NCBI GenBank assembly: GCA_025359845.1
Contig: JANYDT010000194.1
Coordinates: 1-51,117, forward strand
Source: Acidimicrobiia bacterium
Lineage (GTDB): Bacteria; Actinomycetota; Acidimicrobiia; Acidimicrobiales; JANYDT01
Direction of reading: 5' to 3'
Length of the DNA: 51,117 nucleotides
The position numbers and the translations under genes are program-made. The notes beneath the pieces were generated by a model. The model saw nothing but the letters and a program-made list of their open reading frames with translations. It did no database searches and was not told where the DNA came from. The stretch's first letter is position 1, and each line of letters opens with the position of its first letter. Positions 15,817 to 25,917 of the stretch are shown here, one piece after another.

Positions 15817-18456
15817 ATGACCCGATCCGCCTCGAGTGCCGCCGCGACACCCCCAGCGGGCCATCGCGTCGTAGTCGTCGGAAACGGGATGGTCGGCCAC
15901 AAGTTCGTCGAAGAACTCGTCGGCCGGGCCCCGGCGGGCGCGTTCCGGATCACGGTGCTGGGGGCGGAACCACGCTCGGCGTACGACCGAGTAGCCCTGA
16001 GCACGTTGTTCAGCGGGGCCACCCCCGACGATCTCAGCTTGGGCGAATCGGGCTGCTACGAGCAATGGGGTGTCGACCTTCATTTGTCAACCACCGTTGA
16101 CGCGGTCGATCTCGACGCCAAAATCGTGCGGACCCTGTGCGGGAAACACGTACCGTACGACACCCTGGTTCTCGGGACGGGGTCGCGCCCGTTTGTGCCG
16201 CCCATGCCCGGACACGACCTGGTGGGCTGCTTCGTCTACCGCACCATTGAAGATCTCGACGCGATCCGCGCCTACGCCCAGGGTCGACACGTCGGCGTAG
16301 TCGTGGGCGGCGGCCTCTTAGGACTCGAAGCGGCCAACGCTTTGCTTTCACTCGGACTCGAGACGCACGTGTTGGAAATGGCGCCTCGCCTCATGCCGCT
16401 CCAGATCGACGTCGAGGGCGGCGAGATCTTGAAGGATCGGATCGGGGCGCTTGGGGTGAAAGTGCACCTGGGCGTGCAAACAAAAGCCATCGCCGCCTCC
16501 GCCCCCGAAGGTGCCCACTCCACCGAAGGGGCCCCGTCGACCGACGATGCTCCGTCAACCGATGGCGCAGCCGCGGCGGTGGTCTTCGCCGACGACTCTC
16601 GACTGCCCGTCGACCTCGTCGTTTTCTCGGCCGGCATCCGTCCCGACGACGCTCTCGCCCGATCGTGCGGACCCACGATCGGCGAGAGGGGCGGGATCGT
16701 CGTCGACGACGGGTGCAGTACTTCTGACCCGCACGTATTCGCCGTCGGAGAATGTGCGGTCGCCGCCGGCCGGGTGTGGGGTCTCGTCGCTCCGGGCTAC
16801 GACATGGCCCGAGTGGTTGTCGATCGGCTTCTCGGTGGAACGACGGGTTTCACCGAGTCCGATCTGTCCACGAAATTGAAGCTCATGGGTGTCGATGTCG
16901 CCAGTTTCGGCGATGCCTTCGCCACGACCGAAGGCGCCCGTGTTTTGCGTTACGACGACCCCTTGAACGGTACGTACCGTGCCCTGGTGGTCGACATCTC
17001 GGGCAAGTGGCTGTTGGGTGGAATCCTGGTGGGCGATGCCTCGGGCTATGCGACGCTCAGCGCAATGGCCAAAGGTGACCTCGCCACCCCCGACGACCTC
17101 GCCGAAATGCTCTTTCCGGCACGGGCCGGAGGCGCCTCAGCCAACGAAGGGGCCGGCCTCGCCGGTCTCAGCAATGTCGCCACCGTGTGCCGATGCAACA
17201 ACATCACCAAAGGCGCCATCTGTACTGCGATAAGTGAGATGGGATTCACTGACCTCAAAGATGTAAAGAAGGCCACCAAGGCCGGTACGAGTTGTGGCGG
17301 GTGCACGCCGCTCGTCCAAGGCCTCCTGAATCTGCAATTGGCCAAGGACGGCGTAGCCGTTCGCAACGAACTGTGCGAGCACTTCGCCTTCAGTCGGCCC
17401 GAACTCTTCGATATCGTCCGAGTGCAGCGCATCACTTCGTTTGCCGACCTGATCGAGCGGGCCGGCACTGGCTTCGGCTGCGAAATTTGCAAACCTGCGG
17501 TCGCGTCGATGTTCGCGTCAATGGCCACCGGTCACATTCTCGACGGTGAGCACGCCGGCCTGCAAGACACGAACGACCACTTCTTGGCCAACCTGCAACG
17601 GGACGGCAGTTACTCCGTCGTGCCCAGAGTGCCCGGTGGAGAGATCACCCCGTCCCAACTCATAACCATTGGCGAAGTGGCCCAAGATTTCGGGCTTTAC
17701 ACGAAAATCACGGGCGGACAACGTATTGACCTATTCGGCGCCCGGGTAGACCAACTCCCGACTATATGGAGCCGGCTCATAGATGCGGGTATGGAGTCAG
17801 GACATGCCTACGGAAAAGCGCTGCGCACCGTCAAGTCGTGCGTCGGCGATTCGTGGTGCCGCTATGGCGTGCAGGACTCCACCAGCCTTGCCATCGATAT
17901 TGAACTTCGATATCGCGGGCTCAGGGCGCCGCATAAAATCAAGTCCGCCGTCTCGGGTTGCGCCCGCGAGTGCGCGGAAGCGCAGAGCAAAGACTTCGGT
18001 ATTATCGCCACCGAGCGAGGCTGGAATCTGTATGTCTGCGGCAACGGTGGCATGCGGCCGCAACACGCCGTGTTGCTCGCCGAGGATCTCGAGACCACGG
18101 CGCTGCTCCAGCTCGTCGACCGCTTCCTCATGTTCTACATCAGAACCGCGGGTCGCCTCGAGCGCACCGCCACTTGGCTCAACAACCTCGAAGGCGGTAT
18201 CGACTATCTCCGCCGCGTCGTCATCGACGACGCTCTGGGCATCTGCAGCGAACTTGAGGCCGAAATGGATCGTCATGTCGCCACCTACGAATGCGAGTGG
18301 AAGGCTACCGTCGAAAGCCCCGAGCGGATGGTCCGATTCCGTTCGTTCGTCAATGCCGACTCCGTCGATCCAACTATCGTGTTCATTTCTGAACGGGGCC
18401 AGCCGCGCCCAGCGAGAAACGATGAACGCTCCCTTCTCGTTGGAGCAGGCCGATGA
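15817..18456 (+). CDS. nirB: Assimilatory nitrite reductase (NAD(P)H), large subunit
   Basis: An 879-residue enzyme reducing nitrite to ammonium in the cytoplasm. Order: FAD domain (VVVVGNGMVGH, 18-28), NAD domain (VVGGGLLGLEAANALL), a BFD-like [2Fe-2S] domain with C458, C460, C493 and C496 (CRCNN, SCGGC), then the sulfite/nitrite reductase domains. The siroheme-[4Fe-4S] ligands are C675, C681 (SCVGDSWC) and C715, C719 (SGCARECAEAQ). All cofactor residues are present. A repeat-rich insert of about 22 residues lies in the NAD domain. I chose ATG 15817 over the longer frame because it begins just before the FAD strand and follows AGAGG. It overlaps nirD by ATGA. Confidence 0.93.
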   Translation: MTRSASSAAATPPAGHRVVVVGNGMVGHKFVEELVGRAPAGAFRITVLGAEPRSAYDRVALSTLFSGATPDDLSLGESGCYEQWGVDLHLSTTVDAVDLDAKIVRTLCGKHVPYDTLVLGTGSRPFVPPMPGHDLVGCFVYRTIEDLDAIRAYAQGRHVGVVVGGGLLGLEAANALLSLGLETHVLEMAPRLMPLQIDVEGGEILKDRIGALGVKVHLGVQTKAIAASAPEGAHSTEGAPSTDDAPSTDGAAAAVVFADDSRLPVDLVVFSAGIRPDDALARSCGPTIGERGGIVVDDGCSTSDPHVFAVGECAVAAGRVWGLVAPGYDMARVVVDRLLGGTTGFTESDLSTKLKLMGVDVASFGDAFATTEGARVLRYDDPLNGTYRALVVDISGKWLLGGILVGDASGYATLSAMAKGDLATPDDLAEMLFPARAGGASANEGAGLAGLSNVATVCRCNNITKGAICTAISEMGFTDLKDVKKATKAGTSCGGCTPLVQGLLNLQLAKDGVAVRNELCEHFAFSRPELFDIVRVQRITSFADLIERAGTGFGCEICKPAVASMFASMATGHILDGEHAGLQDTNDHFLANLQRDGSYSVVPRVPGGEITPSQLITIGEVAQDFGLYTKITGGQRIDLFGARVDQLPTIWSRLIDAGMESGHAYGKALRTVKSCVGDSWCRYGVQDSTSLAIDIELRYRGLRAPHKIKSAVSGCARECAEAQSKDFGIIATERGWNLYVCGNGGMRPQHAVLLAEDLETTALLQLVDRFLMFYIRTAGRLERTATWLNNLEGGIDYLRRVVIDDALGICSELEAEMDRHVATYECEWKATVESPERMVRFRSFVNADSVDPTIVFISERGQPRPARNDERSLLVGAGR
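16507..16560. repeat. Three 18-bp tandem repeats inside nirB
   Basis: Units at 16507-16524, 16525-16542 and 16543-16560 encode EGAHST, EGAPST and DDAPST, followed by a partial DGAA. The insert lies in a surface loop of the NAD-binding domain, between AIAASAP and AVVFADDS, and breaks no catalytic motif. Confidence 0.8.
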
Positions 18457-18865
18457 ACACGGCGGTTCTCGACGAAATCGTACGCAACGAAATGTGGATC
18501 GATGTCTCCGCTTTCGCCGATCTCCCGGTGAACCGGGGGTGTGCTGTCTTGTGGGCGGCGAGCAAGTCGCATTGTATCGGCTCGCTCCCGACGAAACGGT
18601 TTTCGCCCTCTCCAATCGTGATCCGTTCAGCGGGGCATTCGTGATGTCACGCGGCCTGATCGGCTCACGTACTGTCGACGGGGCGGTAAGGCGCATGGTC
18701 ACTTCGCCCATGTACAAGCAGGCCTTTGATCTCGAAACCGGGGTTTGCCTCGACGACCCAACCAATTCGGTCGTACCGTATGGGGCCCGACTGCTCGAGG
18801 GACGGGTGTTCGTGAGCGCCCAGCCCGTCACCGGGTTGGTAGCCGATCACTCCGGCGGGTCGTGA
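18453..18865 (+). pseudogene. nirD: Nitrite reductase small subunit NirD, frameshifted at a G5 run
   Basis: The Rieske-like NirD fold is spread over two frames. ATG 18453 (overlapping the nirB stop) gives MNTAVLDEIVRNEMWIDVSA and FADLPVNRG; the rest, VCCLVGGEQVALYRL, FALSNRDPFSGAFVMSRGLI and SPMYKQAFDLETGVCLD, is in another frame ending at 18865. One extra G in the GGGGG at 18535-18539 would fuse them perfectly. NirD proteins have the Rieske fold without the metal ligands, as here. The operon around it is intact and overlapped on both sides, which argues that the gene was recently functional or that the base is a sequencing error. A -1 slip during translation is a less likely alternative. Confidence 0.8.
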
Positions 18866-20586
18866 CTGCGCTCGCGGAACTCGTCATGACCGACGAGACA
18901 CCGTTCGATTTCTATCTGCGCCGCCAAAGTGACCTCTCGGCCGTCGACCGCTTCGCCAAGTCGTCAACCGCCAGACCCCTGGCCGGCGCACCGCCCCAGC
19001 AACAGCGGTATTACCGAAACCTGCTGCCGGCTACGGCTCCCGGCCCGGGCCAGCAGTATGGGTTCGAAGTCGACCTCGATGCCTGCACCGGCTGTAAGGC
19101 GTGCGTCACCGCTTGCCACAGCCTGAACGGGCTCGACGACGATGAGTCATGGCGGGCCGTAGGGCTGCTGCACAGCGCCGCATCTGGTGGATCGACTGCG
19201 TTGCAGACCGTGACGACCGGATGCCATCACCGTGTCGACCCGGCGTGTTTGAACGGCTGTCCGGTCGAGGCCTACGAGAAGAACCCGATCACGGGCATCG
19301 TGGCGCACCTCGACGATCAATGCATAGGTTGCGGTTATTGCACGCTGATGTGCCCGTACGAGGTACCCCGCTACAACGCCAGCCGAGGCATCGTGCGCAA
19401 ATGCGACATGTGTCAGGACCGCCTAGGCGTCGGGGAAGCCCCGGCCTGTGCGCAGGCGTGTCCCAACGAAGCGATCCGAATTTCTCTGGTCGACAAAGAC
19501 GAGGTCGTCGCTCGTTCCCTCATCACTCGACTCGTTCCCGGAGCTCCCGTATCGCATCACACTTCTCCTACCACGGTGTACCGAACGAGCCGCGAAACCT
19601 TCCGTTCCCTCGTTGCGGTCGATGAGGACGCGCTGCGTCCTGCGCCGCCCCATCCCCCTCTAGCGGTGATGCTCGTCCTGACCCAGCTGTCGGTCGGCGC
19701 GTTCGTAATTTACGCCGTGCTGCGACACTTCGCCGACCCTGTGGTGATCGGCGCGCTACGGCCGTACAACGCGGCGGTGGCGCTGGCCATGGGCGTCTTG
19801 GCGTTGGGCGCGAGCGTGGGCCATCTCGGTCGACCGCTCTTCGCGTTCAGGGCCGTCATCGGCGTCCGACACTCATGGCTGAGCCGGGAGATCGTGGCCT
19901 TCGGAGCCTTCTCTGCCCTCGCCACCCTCTACGCTGCCGTTGTCTGGTTCGGGCCCACGAGCGCGGCGGGTTGGCTCGACGTCCTGGGCGTCGCCGTAGC
20001 GGCGGTCGGCGCCCTTGGTGTATTCAGTTCGGTCATGGTCTACGCGGTCACGCCCAAGCTCTGGTGGCGGGCCCGCACCACGGGTACGAAGTTCGGGCTC
20101 ACGGCGTTGATCGGCGGACTTGCCATCGTCATGCTTACCAGTGAACTCGCCGCCGTTCGCCTCGGAACCGGCCTCCCGGCGCGCACTTGGACCCACGTCG
20201 TGACGCCCGCGGCGAAAGCGCTCGCGGTCGCTTGCCTCCTGAAGCTACTGTTCGAATCGCTCATATTCTCGCATCTCCGCCCTCCCCGGGCGCGCCCTCG
20301 TTCACGACGTTACGGGCGGGTCGGCGACTCGACCACCGCTGAGCTAAGGCGGACGGCATCGTTGTTGAGTGACGCACTCCTTCGTTTCACCGTAGCCCGC
20401 TTCGCTCTCACGTTGGTGTGTGGTGTGGCGCTTCCGATCTCCCTCGTGAGCGTCCCCTTTCATGGGTTCGCTTCATCGATCGGATGCGCGTTCGTATTGG
20501 GCGGGTGTGTGGGCGGTGAACTGATCGAGCGATACCAGTTCTTCCGGGCTGTATCGGCCCCCAGGATGCCCCGGGGGTTGGCATGA
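18862..20586 (+). CDS. Fused 4Fe-4S subunit and DmsC/NrfD-like membrane anchor
   Basis: About 574 residues. The N-terminal third is a four-cluster ferredoxin subunit of the DmsB type: [14 protein letters not shown], then [30 protein letters not shown] and CDMC with [10 protein letters not shown]. The C-terminal part has about eight transmembrane helices with DmsC landmarks ([22 protein letters not shown], and ERYQFF near the end). In the complex iron-sulfur molybdoenzyme family these parts pass electrons between quinol and a molybdenum subunit; here they are one polypeptide. GTG 18862 overlaps the nirD stop; ATG 18886 is the other option. Its ATGA overlap with nasA makes the molybdoenzyme the obvious partner. 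Confidence 0.88.
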   Translation: MTALAELVMTDETPFDFYLRRQSDLSAVDRFAKSSTARPLAGAPPQQQRYYRNLLPATAPGPGQQYGFEVDLDACTGCKACVTACHSLNGLDDDESWRAVGLLHSAASGGSTALQTVTTGCHHRVDPACLNGCPVEAYEKNPITGIVAHLDDQCIGCGYCTLMCPYEVPRYNASRGIVRKCDMCQDRLGVGEAPACAQACPNEAIRISLVDKDEVVARSLITRLVPGAPVSHHTSPTTVYRTSRETFRSLVAVDEDALRPAPPHPPLAVMLVLTQLSVGAFVIYAVLRHFADPVVIGALRPYNAAVALAMGVLALGASVGHLGRPLFAFRAVIGVRHSWLSREIVAFGAFSALATLYAAVVWFGPTSAAGWLDVLGVAVAAVGALGVFSSVMVYAVTPKLWWRARTTGTKFGLTALIGGLAIVMLTSELAAVRLGTGLPARTWTHVVTPAAKALAVACLLKLLFESLIFSHLRPPRARPRSRRYGRVGDSTTAELRRTASLLSDALLRFTVARFALTLVCGVALPISLVSVPFHGFASSIGCAFVLGGCVGGELIERYQFFRAVSAPRMPRGLA

Positions 20587-22811
20587 ACGAGGACCGAAAG
20601 GCGGGTGGGGGACGCATGATTCGCGGGCTACTGCGTCAGCGCCACGGTGCCCGCACCCGTGAACTCATACGCCAGCCCGGGGGTTTCGGTCTCGGCCAGG
20701 TGCCGACTCGCTTGGCCCCCGACGCGACCACATCGATGATCTGCGGCTACTGCTCGACGGGCTGCTCGCTCGATGTGCATTTGCGCGATGGACAGGCCGT
20801 CAACATCACGCCCACCACCGAGTATCCGGTGAACTTGGGCATGGCGTGCCCAAAGGGATGGGAAGCCCTGACCCCCTTGGGCGCGCCGGACCGCGCCACC
20901 ACACCGCTGTTGCGCGACGAAAAGGGGCGCCTTCAACCGGTCGACTGGGCCCAAGCGACCAACGTGTTTGCGGAACGGTTCAAGGCGATCCAGGCCGCCT
21001 ATGGGCCGGAATCGGTGGCGTTCTTGTCGACCGGACAGATAGTCACCGAAGAAATGATGCTGCTTGGAGCGCTTACAAAGTTCGGCATGGGCCTCGTTCA
21101 TGGCGACGGCAATACCCGTCAGTGTATGGCCACTTCGGCGGTCTCCTACAAGCAATCCTTCGGATTCGATGCCCCGCCATATACGTATGCCGACTTCGAA
21201 CTGTCCGACGTGATCATACTCATCGGGTCCAATCTGTGCATCGCCCATCCGATCCTTTGGGAGCGGATCTGTCGCAATCAGAATTCACCCGAAATCATCG
21301 TCGTCGACCCCCGCACCACCGAAACGGCCGTCGGGGCCACCCAGCACTACGCACTTGATCCGAAGTCCGACCTCGTTCTTTTATACGGCATCGCCAACCG
21401 ACTGATCGCCCACGGGTGGATCGACGAACCGTTCATCGCCGCGCACACCAACTCGTTTCCCGACTTTGCGGCCCACGTCGCGCCGTATTCGCCCGAGATC
21501 GTCAGCCGGCGGACGGGCTTGACCGAAGAACAGATCGAGCGGTTTGCGGCGACCATACATGGCGGACGACGGGTTTCGTTTTGGTGGACGATGGGCGTGA
21601 ATCAGAGCCATGAGGGGGTGCGCAGCGCTCAGGCCATCATTAATCTGGCCCTGATGACCGGCAACATCGGGCGTCCCGGAACGGGGGCTAATTCAATCGC
21701 CGGTCAATGCAATGCAATGGGGTCGCGTCTATTTTCCAATACGACCAACTTGCTCGGCGGAGGAGATTTCACCAAAGCGGAGGACCGGGCGCACGTCGCC
21801 CGAACGCTGCACATCGATCCGGGTCTGATCCCGGCCCGTCCGAGCCTGGCCTACGACCAGATCATCGATGGAGTCATGGAGGGCTCGATCAAGGGTCTCT
21901 GGATTGTGGCCACCAACACGGCGCACTCGTGGATTCACCAGTCGAACCTGCGTGATGCCTTCGAAAGGTTGGAATTCTTGGTCGTACAGGACCTGTACCC
22001 CACTACTGACACGGCCAGATTGGCCGATCTGATGCTCCCTGCCGCAGGTTGGGGGGAGAAGGAAGGGACCTTCATAAATTCGGAACGCCGTATCGGGGTG
22101 ATCAAGCAAGTCAGCCGAGCGCCCGGACAGGCGCTCTCCGACTTCGCCATCTTCAAGCTGCTGGCGCACGCTTGGGGCTGCGCTGATCTGTTCGCCTCGT
22201 GGCGGGAGCCGGCCGATGTATTTGAATTCATGAAGCAACTTTCCAAGGGCCAACCGTGTGACTTCAGCGGAGTCGATGGGTACGAAATGATCGATGCCGC
22301 CGGCGGCATCCAATGGCCCTATCCCGAAGGGGTCCGCGATGAGTTCGAGCCCGCCGAACGGCGCCTTTTCGAGGATGGCCAGTTCTTCCACACCGATGGG
22401 CGGGCTCGATTTGTGTTCGACACGCCCCGTCCGGTTCGGGAGACGACCAGCTCGCGCTATCCCCTCACCCTGCTGACTGGCCGGGGCAGCTCCAGTCAGT
22501 GGCATACCCTCACGCGCACCGGCAAGTCGGCGATGCTGCGTTCTTTGGCCCCTGAGCGACCCTACGTCGAAATCAATCCGGTCGATGCGCTGGCCCGAGA
22601 CATCAGCTCCGAAGACACGGTGTCGGTGGTGTCGGTCCGGGGTTCGATGACGGCTGCGGCCTTCGTGACGGCCACAGTGGCGCCAGGTCAAGTCTTCGTG
22701 CCGATGCATTACGTCGGAACCAACCAACTGACTAGTCCGTCGTTCGATCCGCACTCCCGCCAACCCTCCTACAAGCATTGCGCCGTCGAGGTCACCCGCC
22801 TTGGCGAGTGA
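20583..22811 (+). CDS. nasA: Molybdopterin nitrate reductase, assimilatory type
   Basis: A 742-residue molybdenum-bis-MGD enzyme. The [4Fe-4S] ligands are C54, C57, C61 and C89 (CGYCSTGC ... ACPKG). Cys181 in [10 protein letters not shown] is placed to coordinate molybdenum, as in NasA/NapA enzymes. Further cofactor motifs are [58 protein letters not shown] and the C-terminal [12 protein letters not shown]. No Tat signal is seen, so the active site should face the cytoplasm, fitting assimilation with NirBD. It is the last gene of the operon nirB-nirD-anchor-nasA, all joined by 4-bp overlaps. Nitrate as substrate is inferred from neighbours and family. Confidence 0.87.
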   Translation: MNEDRKAGGGRMIRGLLRQRHGARTRELIRQPGGFGLGQVPTRLAPDATTSMICGYCSTGCSLDVHLRDGQAVNITPTTEYPVNLGMACPKGWEALTPLGAPDRATTPLLRDEKGRLQPVDWAQATNVFAERFKAIQAAYGPESVAFLSTGQIVTEEMMLLGALTKFGMGLVHGDGNTRQCMATSAVSYKQSFGFDAPPYTYADFELSDVIILIGSNLCIAHPILWERICRNQNSPEIIVVDPRTTETAVGATQHYALDPKSDLVLLYGIANRLIAHGWIDEPFIAAHTNSFPDFAAHVAPYSPEIVSRRTGLTEEQIERFAATIHGGRRVSFWWTMGVNQSHEGVRSAQAIINLALMTGNIGRPGTGANSIAGQCNAMGSRLFSNTTNLLGGGDFTKAEDRAHVARTLHIDPGLIPARPSLAYDQIIDGVMEGSIKGLWIVATNTAHSWIHQSNLRDAFERLEFLVVQDLYPTTDTARLADLMLPAAGWGEKEGTFINSERRIGVIKQVSRAPGQALSDFAIFKLLAHAWGCADLFASWREPADVFEFMKQLSKGQPCDFSGVDGYEMIDAAGGIQWPYPEGVRDEFEPAERRLFEDGQFFHTDGRARFVFDTPRPVRETTSSRYPLTLLTGRGSSSQWHTLTRTGKSAMLRSLAPERPYVEINPVDALARDISSEDTVSVVSVRGSMTAAAFVTATVAPGQVFVPMHYVGTNQLTSPSFDPHSRQPSYKHCAVEVTRLGE

Positions 22812-22856
22812 GCCCGACGGCGCCGTGTCAGCGACAGCAGGTGCCGGCCGGTTGGG

Positions 22857-24152
22857 TCAGGCCCGCTTCGCCTCATCGGCGGGTTTCTTAGGATCAAACG
22901 TCACTCCATCCAGCTTTACTTCGAAAGCGGCCATATCGTCGCCGGGAACCGCTACCTTCTCTGTCGCGGCTACCGTGGCATACAAGTCGGAAAGGATGAG
23001 CTTCTCCGGCAGCTTGTAATCGGGTTCGGCCTTGAGCAGCCCGAGGCGTTGGTACTGGGCGAGGAACCAAAGCCCGTGGGCCCGCCTGGGAAAGCTCACG
23101 GCACCGTTTTGAAAGAACTGCATCTGATCGCCAGCGAAGGTCTTGAGGCCGAGATCCGCACCCAAGTCGTAGCTGCCCAGAAGACGCTGACGGATATTAG
23201 CCGCTTGTGTATTCACGTACGCCGGCGCAGCCAGTTTTTCGGCCGCATCGGAGCGGTTCTTTAGGTCATCGAGCCACTTCGAAGCTTGCAGCACCGCCCC
23301 CATCACGTCTTTGAGCACGTCGGTTCTGCTGGTCGCGAACTTTTCGTTTACCATAAGGCACTTCTCCGGGTGGTCGGTCCACAGGTCCTGAGAGGCGAGG
23401 TGAGTGAAGCCAACTTTGTCGTAAACGGCTTGGGCATTCCAGGGCTCTCCGACACAGAATCCATCCATAGTATTGGCCTTCATGTTGGCGACCATCTGCG
23501 GTGGGGGGATGGGAATGATCTTCATCACGGCTGGGTCGACCTTGCACGCCTTTAACCAATAGCGTAGCCATACGTCGTGTGTGCCACTCGGAAACGTCAT
23601 CGCCAACGTTGGGTTTTTGGCCTTGAGGAGCTTGCCAGCAGTTTCCAAGTCAGCGTACCCGGCCTCCTTGTAGCTATTGTCGAGAGTAATGGCCTGACCG
23701 TTCTGGTTCAACATCATCGCAATCTTGAGGTTTGTTCCCCGACTGCCACCAATGCCCGAGGCGACTGAGAACGCCATACCAAAGAGGGCGTGCGCTCCAT
23801 CGATTTGCTCATTGAGCACTGCGTCGCGCAACGCGGGCCACGAGGCCTGCTTCTCGAGTGTCACATCGAGGCCCCGTTGCTCAAAGTAGCCCAGTTCCTT
23901 GGCCATGACGAGAGGCGCACAGTCGGTCAGAGCGATGAAGCCAAGTTTGACCTTGCGGTCAACCTTCTTGGCCGGGACCGTCGACGAGGGGGGCGTCGTG
24001 GTCCCGACCAAGGTGGTCGAGGGAACCGTCGTTGCCGATTTTCCTCCTTTCGCAATTTTGGCCTTCTTCGCGGCGGCATCCGCGGAAAGGGAATTGGTTA
24101 GTGGGACCAGTGAAGCCGCGCCAACTAGCTTTAAAAAGTCTCTTCGTTCCAT
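22857..24152 (-). CDS. nrtA: Nitrate-binding protein of ABC transporter, NrtA/CmpA family
   Basis: A 431-residue binding protein with a twin-arginine-like signal (MERRDFLKLVGAASLVPL). A Lys/Thr-rich low-complexity spacer (about residues 28-66) precedes the fold. Family landmarks are LGFIALTDCAPLVMAKELGYFEQRGLDVTL, read in parts, SWPALRDAVLNEQIDGAHAL, MMLNQNGQAITL, TFPSGTHDVWLRYWL, GFCVGEPWNAQAV and WTDHPEKCL, which form the nitrate/bicarbonate pocket. It is convergent with nasA. The only permease nearby is the damaged gene upstream, and no ATPase is in the window, so transport would need parts from elsewhere. Confidence 0.88.
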   Translation of the reverse strand: MERRDFLKLVGAASLVPLTNSLSADAAAKKAKIAKGGKSATTVPSTTLVGTTTPPSSTVPAKKVDRKVKLGFIALTDCAPLVMAKELGYFEQRGLDVTLEKQASWPALRDAVLNEQIDGAHALFGMAFSVASGIGGSRGTNLKIAMMLNQNGQAITLDNSYKEAGYADLETAGKLLKAKNPTLAMTFPSGTHDVWLRYWLKACKVDPAVMKIIPIPPPQMVANMKANTMDGFCVGEPWNAQAVYDKVGFTHLASQDLWTDHPEKCLMVNEKFATSRTDVLKDVMGAVLQASKWLDDLKNRSDAAEKLAAPAYVNTQAANIRQRLLGSYDLGADLGLKTFAGDQMQFFQNGAVSFPRRAHGLWFLAQYQRLGLLKAEPDYKLPEKLILSDLYATVAATEKVAVPGDDMAAFEVKLDGVTFDPKKPADEAKRA

Positions 24153-24219
24153 GCGTTGAGGTTACAAATCGGGTTATCAGTAGGCGTTGCCGATTGGTTA
24201 ACTGGAGGAGTCGAAGTTC

Positions 24220-24871
24220 TCACACGTCTACTTTTCTGAATCGGAAGACTTTGGCGACGTTGCGCTGATCGATCGGCACCGACGCCGCTCCTTGGGCGGT
24301 GTTCATGATGATGGGCCACAGGGGGTGATGAAGATGACCCAAATAGCGGCTCGGGGAGCATTGTGAAACACGGTCAGCCAGATCGGAAACCACGCCAGCG
24401 GCGATACCGGCCGCAACAGGTTGACAAGAGGGTTGACGGCCTGCCAAGCCCGCTTACTCGTACCGATGGCCAGACCCACCGGCGCGCCCACCGCGGCGGC
24501 CAGGGCAAAGCCGATCCCGACCCGCTGCAGCGAGGCCAAGAGCTGCACCCCGATGCCCTTGCCGTTCAGGCGTCCGTTGGAGAAGGGCGATCTTAGAAGC
24601 GTGGCCATTTCTCGGCCAGCGGCGCCCGGCGACGGAAGGCCGGCGACTTTTGCCGCCACGATGGCCCATGCGGCGATGAAGACCCCGATACCGACCCCCG
24701 ACCATGCCGCGGCGCCAATCGTTCGCCGTACTCCGAGCCAACGCGAATCCCTAGATGGGGGGGGATGCCAAGGGTAGGCCGAACCAGGTCAAGGCGATTG
24801 ACCGGGGCTGCGGGACGCGCTTCGGTGAGTACTTCCTCACGAGCGGGCCCAACCAGAAGAGCGGATTCCAT
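24220..24871 (-). pseudogene. Nitrate ABC transporter permease remnant (NrtB-like), frameshifted and truncated
   Basis: Three frames add up to the first two thirds of an NrtB/SsuC-type permease: a first helix (SGVGIGVFIAAWAIVAAKVAG), GLPSPGAAGREMATL, then GVQLLASLQRVGIGFALAA, LRPVSPLAWFPIWLTVF, and LWPIIMNTAQGAASVP with NVAKVF. Breaks map to the G8 run at 24757-24764 and the G5 run at 24321-24325, where one added base gives a continuous ITPLWPIIMNTA. After VAKVFRFRKVDV there is a stop, and the last third of the protein with its final helices is absent before nrtA starts. The proposed N terminus (ATG 24871) is uncertain. As written, this gene cannot make a working permease. Confidence 0.72.
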
Positions 24872-25055
24872 GGGCTAATCGTCACCCTTAGACCCCTCCC
24901 GGGCATTGCTAAAGCTTTACGACTCGGTGTCGCATCGCCCTCAATGCGGACCCGGTGTCGTGAGCCGGCCGTAACCGAGAGTTCATCGGCGGCGACGTTG
25001 ATCCTCGCATACCCGAACTCGATTGGCACCGCGGCCAACGCCCCCTGTGTCCGTT
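24872..25055. other. Gap between permease remnant and phosphatase gene
   Basis: No convincing gene. The - strand has an open frame (EFGYARINVAADELSVTAG and onward) with a mildly protein-like pattern, but I recognise no family and it runs out of frame with the permease. It could be the tail of a lost gene. Confidence 0.4.
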
Positions 25056-25835
25056 TTAGACCAGCATGAGCTGACGAAGTTCGGCAATGGTGGCGCCCGA
25101 CAGTCCGTTGTCTATCAGGTAGCGCTCGGGGCTCTGCCACTGCCGCCGCAACTCCCTCAGGGTTCGCAGCATGGCTTCGCGCGGCGAACGACCGTACGCC
25201 ACAGGCAGCTGTTCCATTCGAGCAATGGGCTGCGACGAAGCAGACGAAAGGAGCGAGCGCAGATGCGGCATGGCCGCCTCGCTGAGCGCGTAGTCGTCAG
25301 CGACCTCGGCGTCGGACACGCCGAGCGCGCCCAGCAGCACGGCGATCAGGACGCCGGTTCGGTCTTTGCCGGCCGTGCAGTGCACCAACGTCGGGCGGCC
25401 CCCGGCGATCACCGTGAGGGCCCCGACGATGGCCGGCGCTCCCTCGTCGAACATGCGGGCATACTGCGCTGACAAGAATTGAACCGGATCCTCTTCCAAA
25501 TCCTTGGTGGTCGCCTCAACCATGTCCCACGTCGTGACGATCACGGGAAGGTGATGCACGCGCACACCGATGCCCAGCTGTTCCGCGGTTCCGTAAAGCT
25601 CGAGTTCACTCGTGGTGCGAAGGTCGATCACGTCGGCGATGGCCAGGTCGACCAACCGGGCCCGGTCGGTCTCGGAGGCAAAGCACGGGATGCCGGCGCG
25701 GTACACGAGCGAAGGGCGGACTTGGCGTGCGCCCGATCGAAGGCCGCCGAGGTCGCGGAAGTTGGGGATCGAGCGGAAGTCGAACGGGGCGATGCCGGTA
25801 TCGAGGGTCGCACCGGAGGAAGTCGAAGTGTTCAC
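25056..25835 (-). CDS. Tyrosine/serine phosphatase, Y_phosphatase3 type
   Basis: A 259-residue phosphatase. The signature LVHCTAGKDRTGVLIAVLL contains the Cys and Arg of the C-x5-R loop, with the KDR variant of the MptpB/Y_phosphatase3 group. The N-terminal IPNFRDLGGLRS and VYRAGIPC and the DVIDLRTTSELE segment are typical of these proteins. Some bacterial members act on phosphoinositides or on kinase substrates. GTG 25835 starts just before the conserved region; TTG 25865 would add ten residues. No clear operon partner: it follows the thiolase-like gene on the same strand only after an 83-bp gap to its upstream neighbour. Confidence 0.87.
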   Translation of the reverse strand: MNTSTSSGATLDTGIAPFDFRSIPNFRDLGGLRSGARQVRPSLVYRAGIPCFASETDRARLVDLAIADVIDLRTTSELELYGTAEQLGIGVRVHHLPVIVTTWDMVEATTKDLEEDPVQFLSAQYARMFDEGAPAIVGALTVIAGGRPTLVHCTAGKDRTGVLIAVLLGALGVSDAEVADDYALSEAAMPHLRSLLSSASSQPIARMEQLPVAYGRSPREAMLRTLRELRRQWQSPERYLIDNGLSGATIAELRQLMLV

Positions 25836-25917
25836 GTTGGCAGTGAAACAGACGCAGGTGGCCAAGAGATGAACAACTGTGGAATAGGGTTCGGCCCTGC
25901 CGTAAACTTGTTCAAAG

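Noticed and set aside
18535..18539. Programmed -1 frameshift in nirD
   Set aside because: The G5 run is not a standard slippery heptamer and other genes nearby show the same kind of break, so decay or sequence error is simpler.
22812..22856. ACGGCGCCGT palindrome between nasA and nrtA
   Set aside because: Ten bases of GC-rich symmetry are expected often in this sequence, and no loop or U tract makes a convincing terminator.
24751..25140. Open frame on - strand in the permease/phosphatase gap
   Set aside because: Partly overlaps the permease remnant out of frame and shows no family similarity I can recognise; kept only as a note for the gap.
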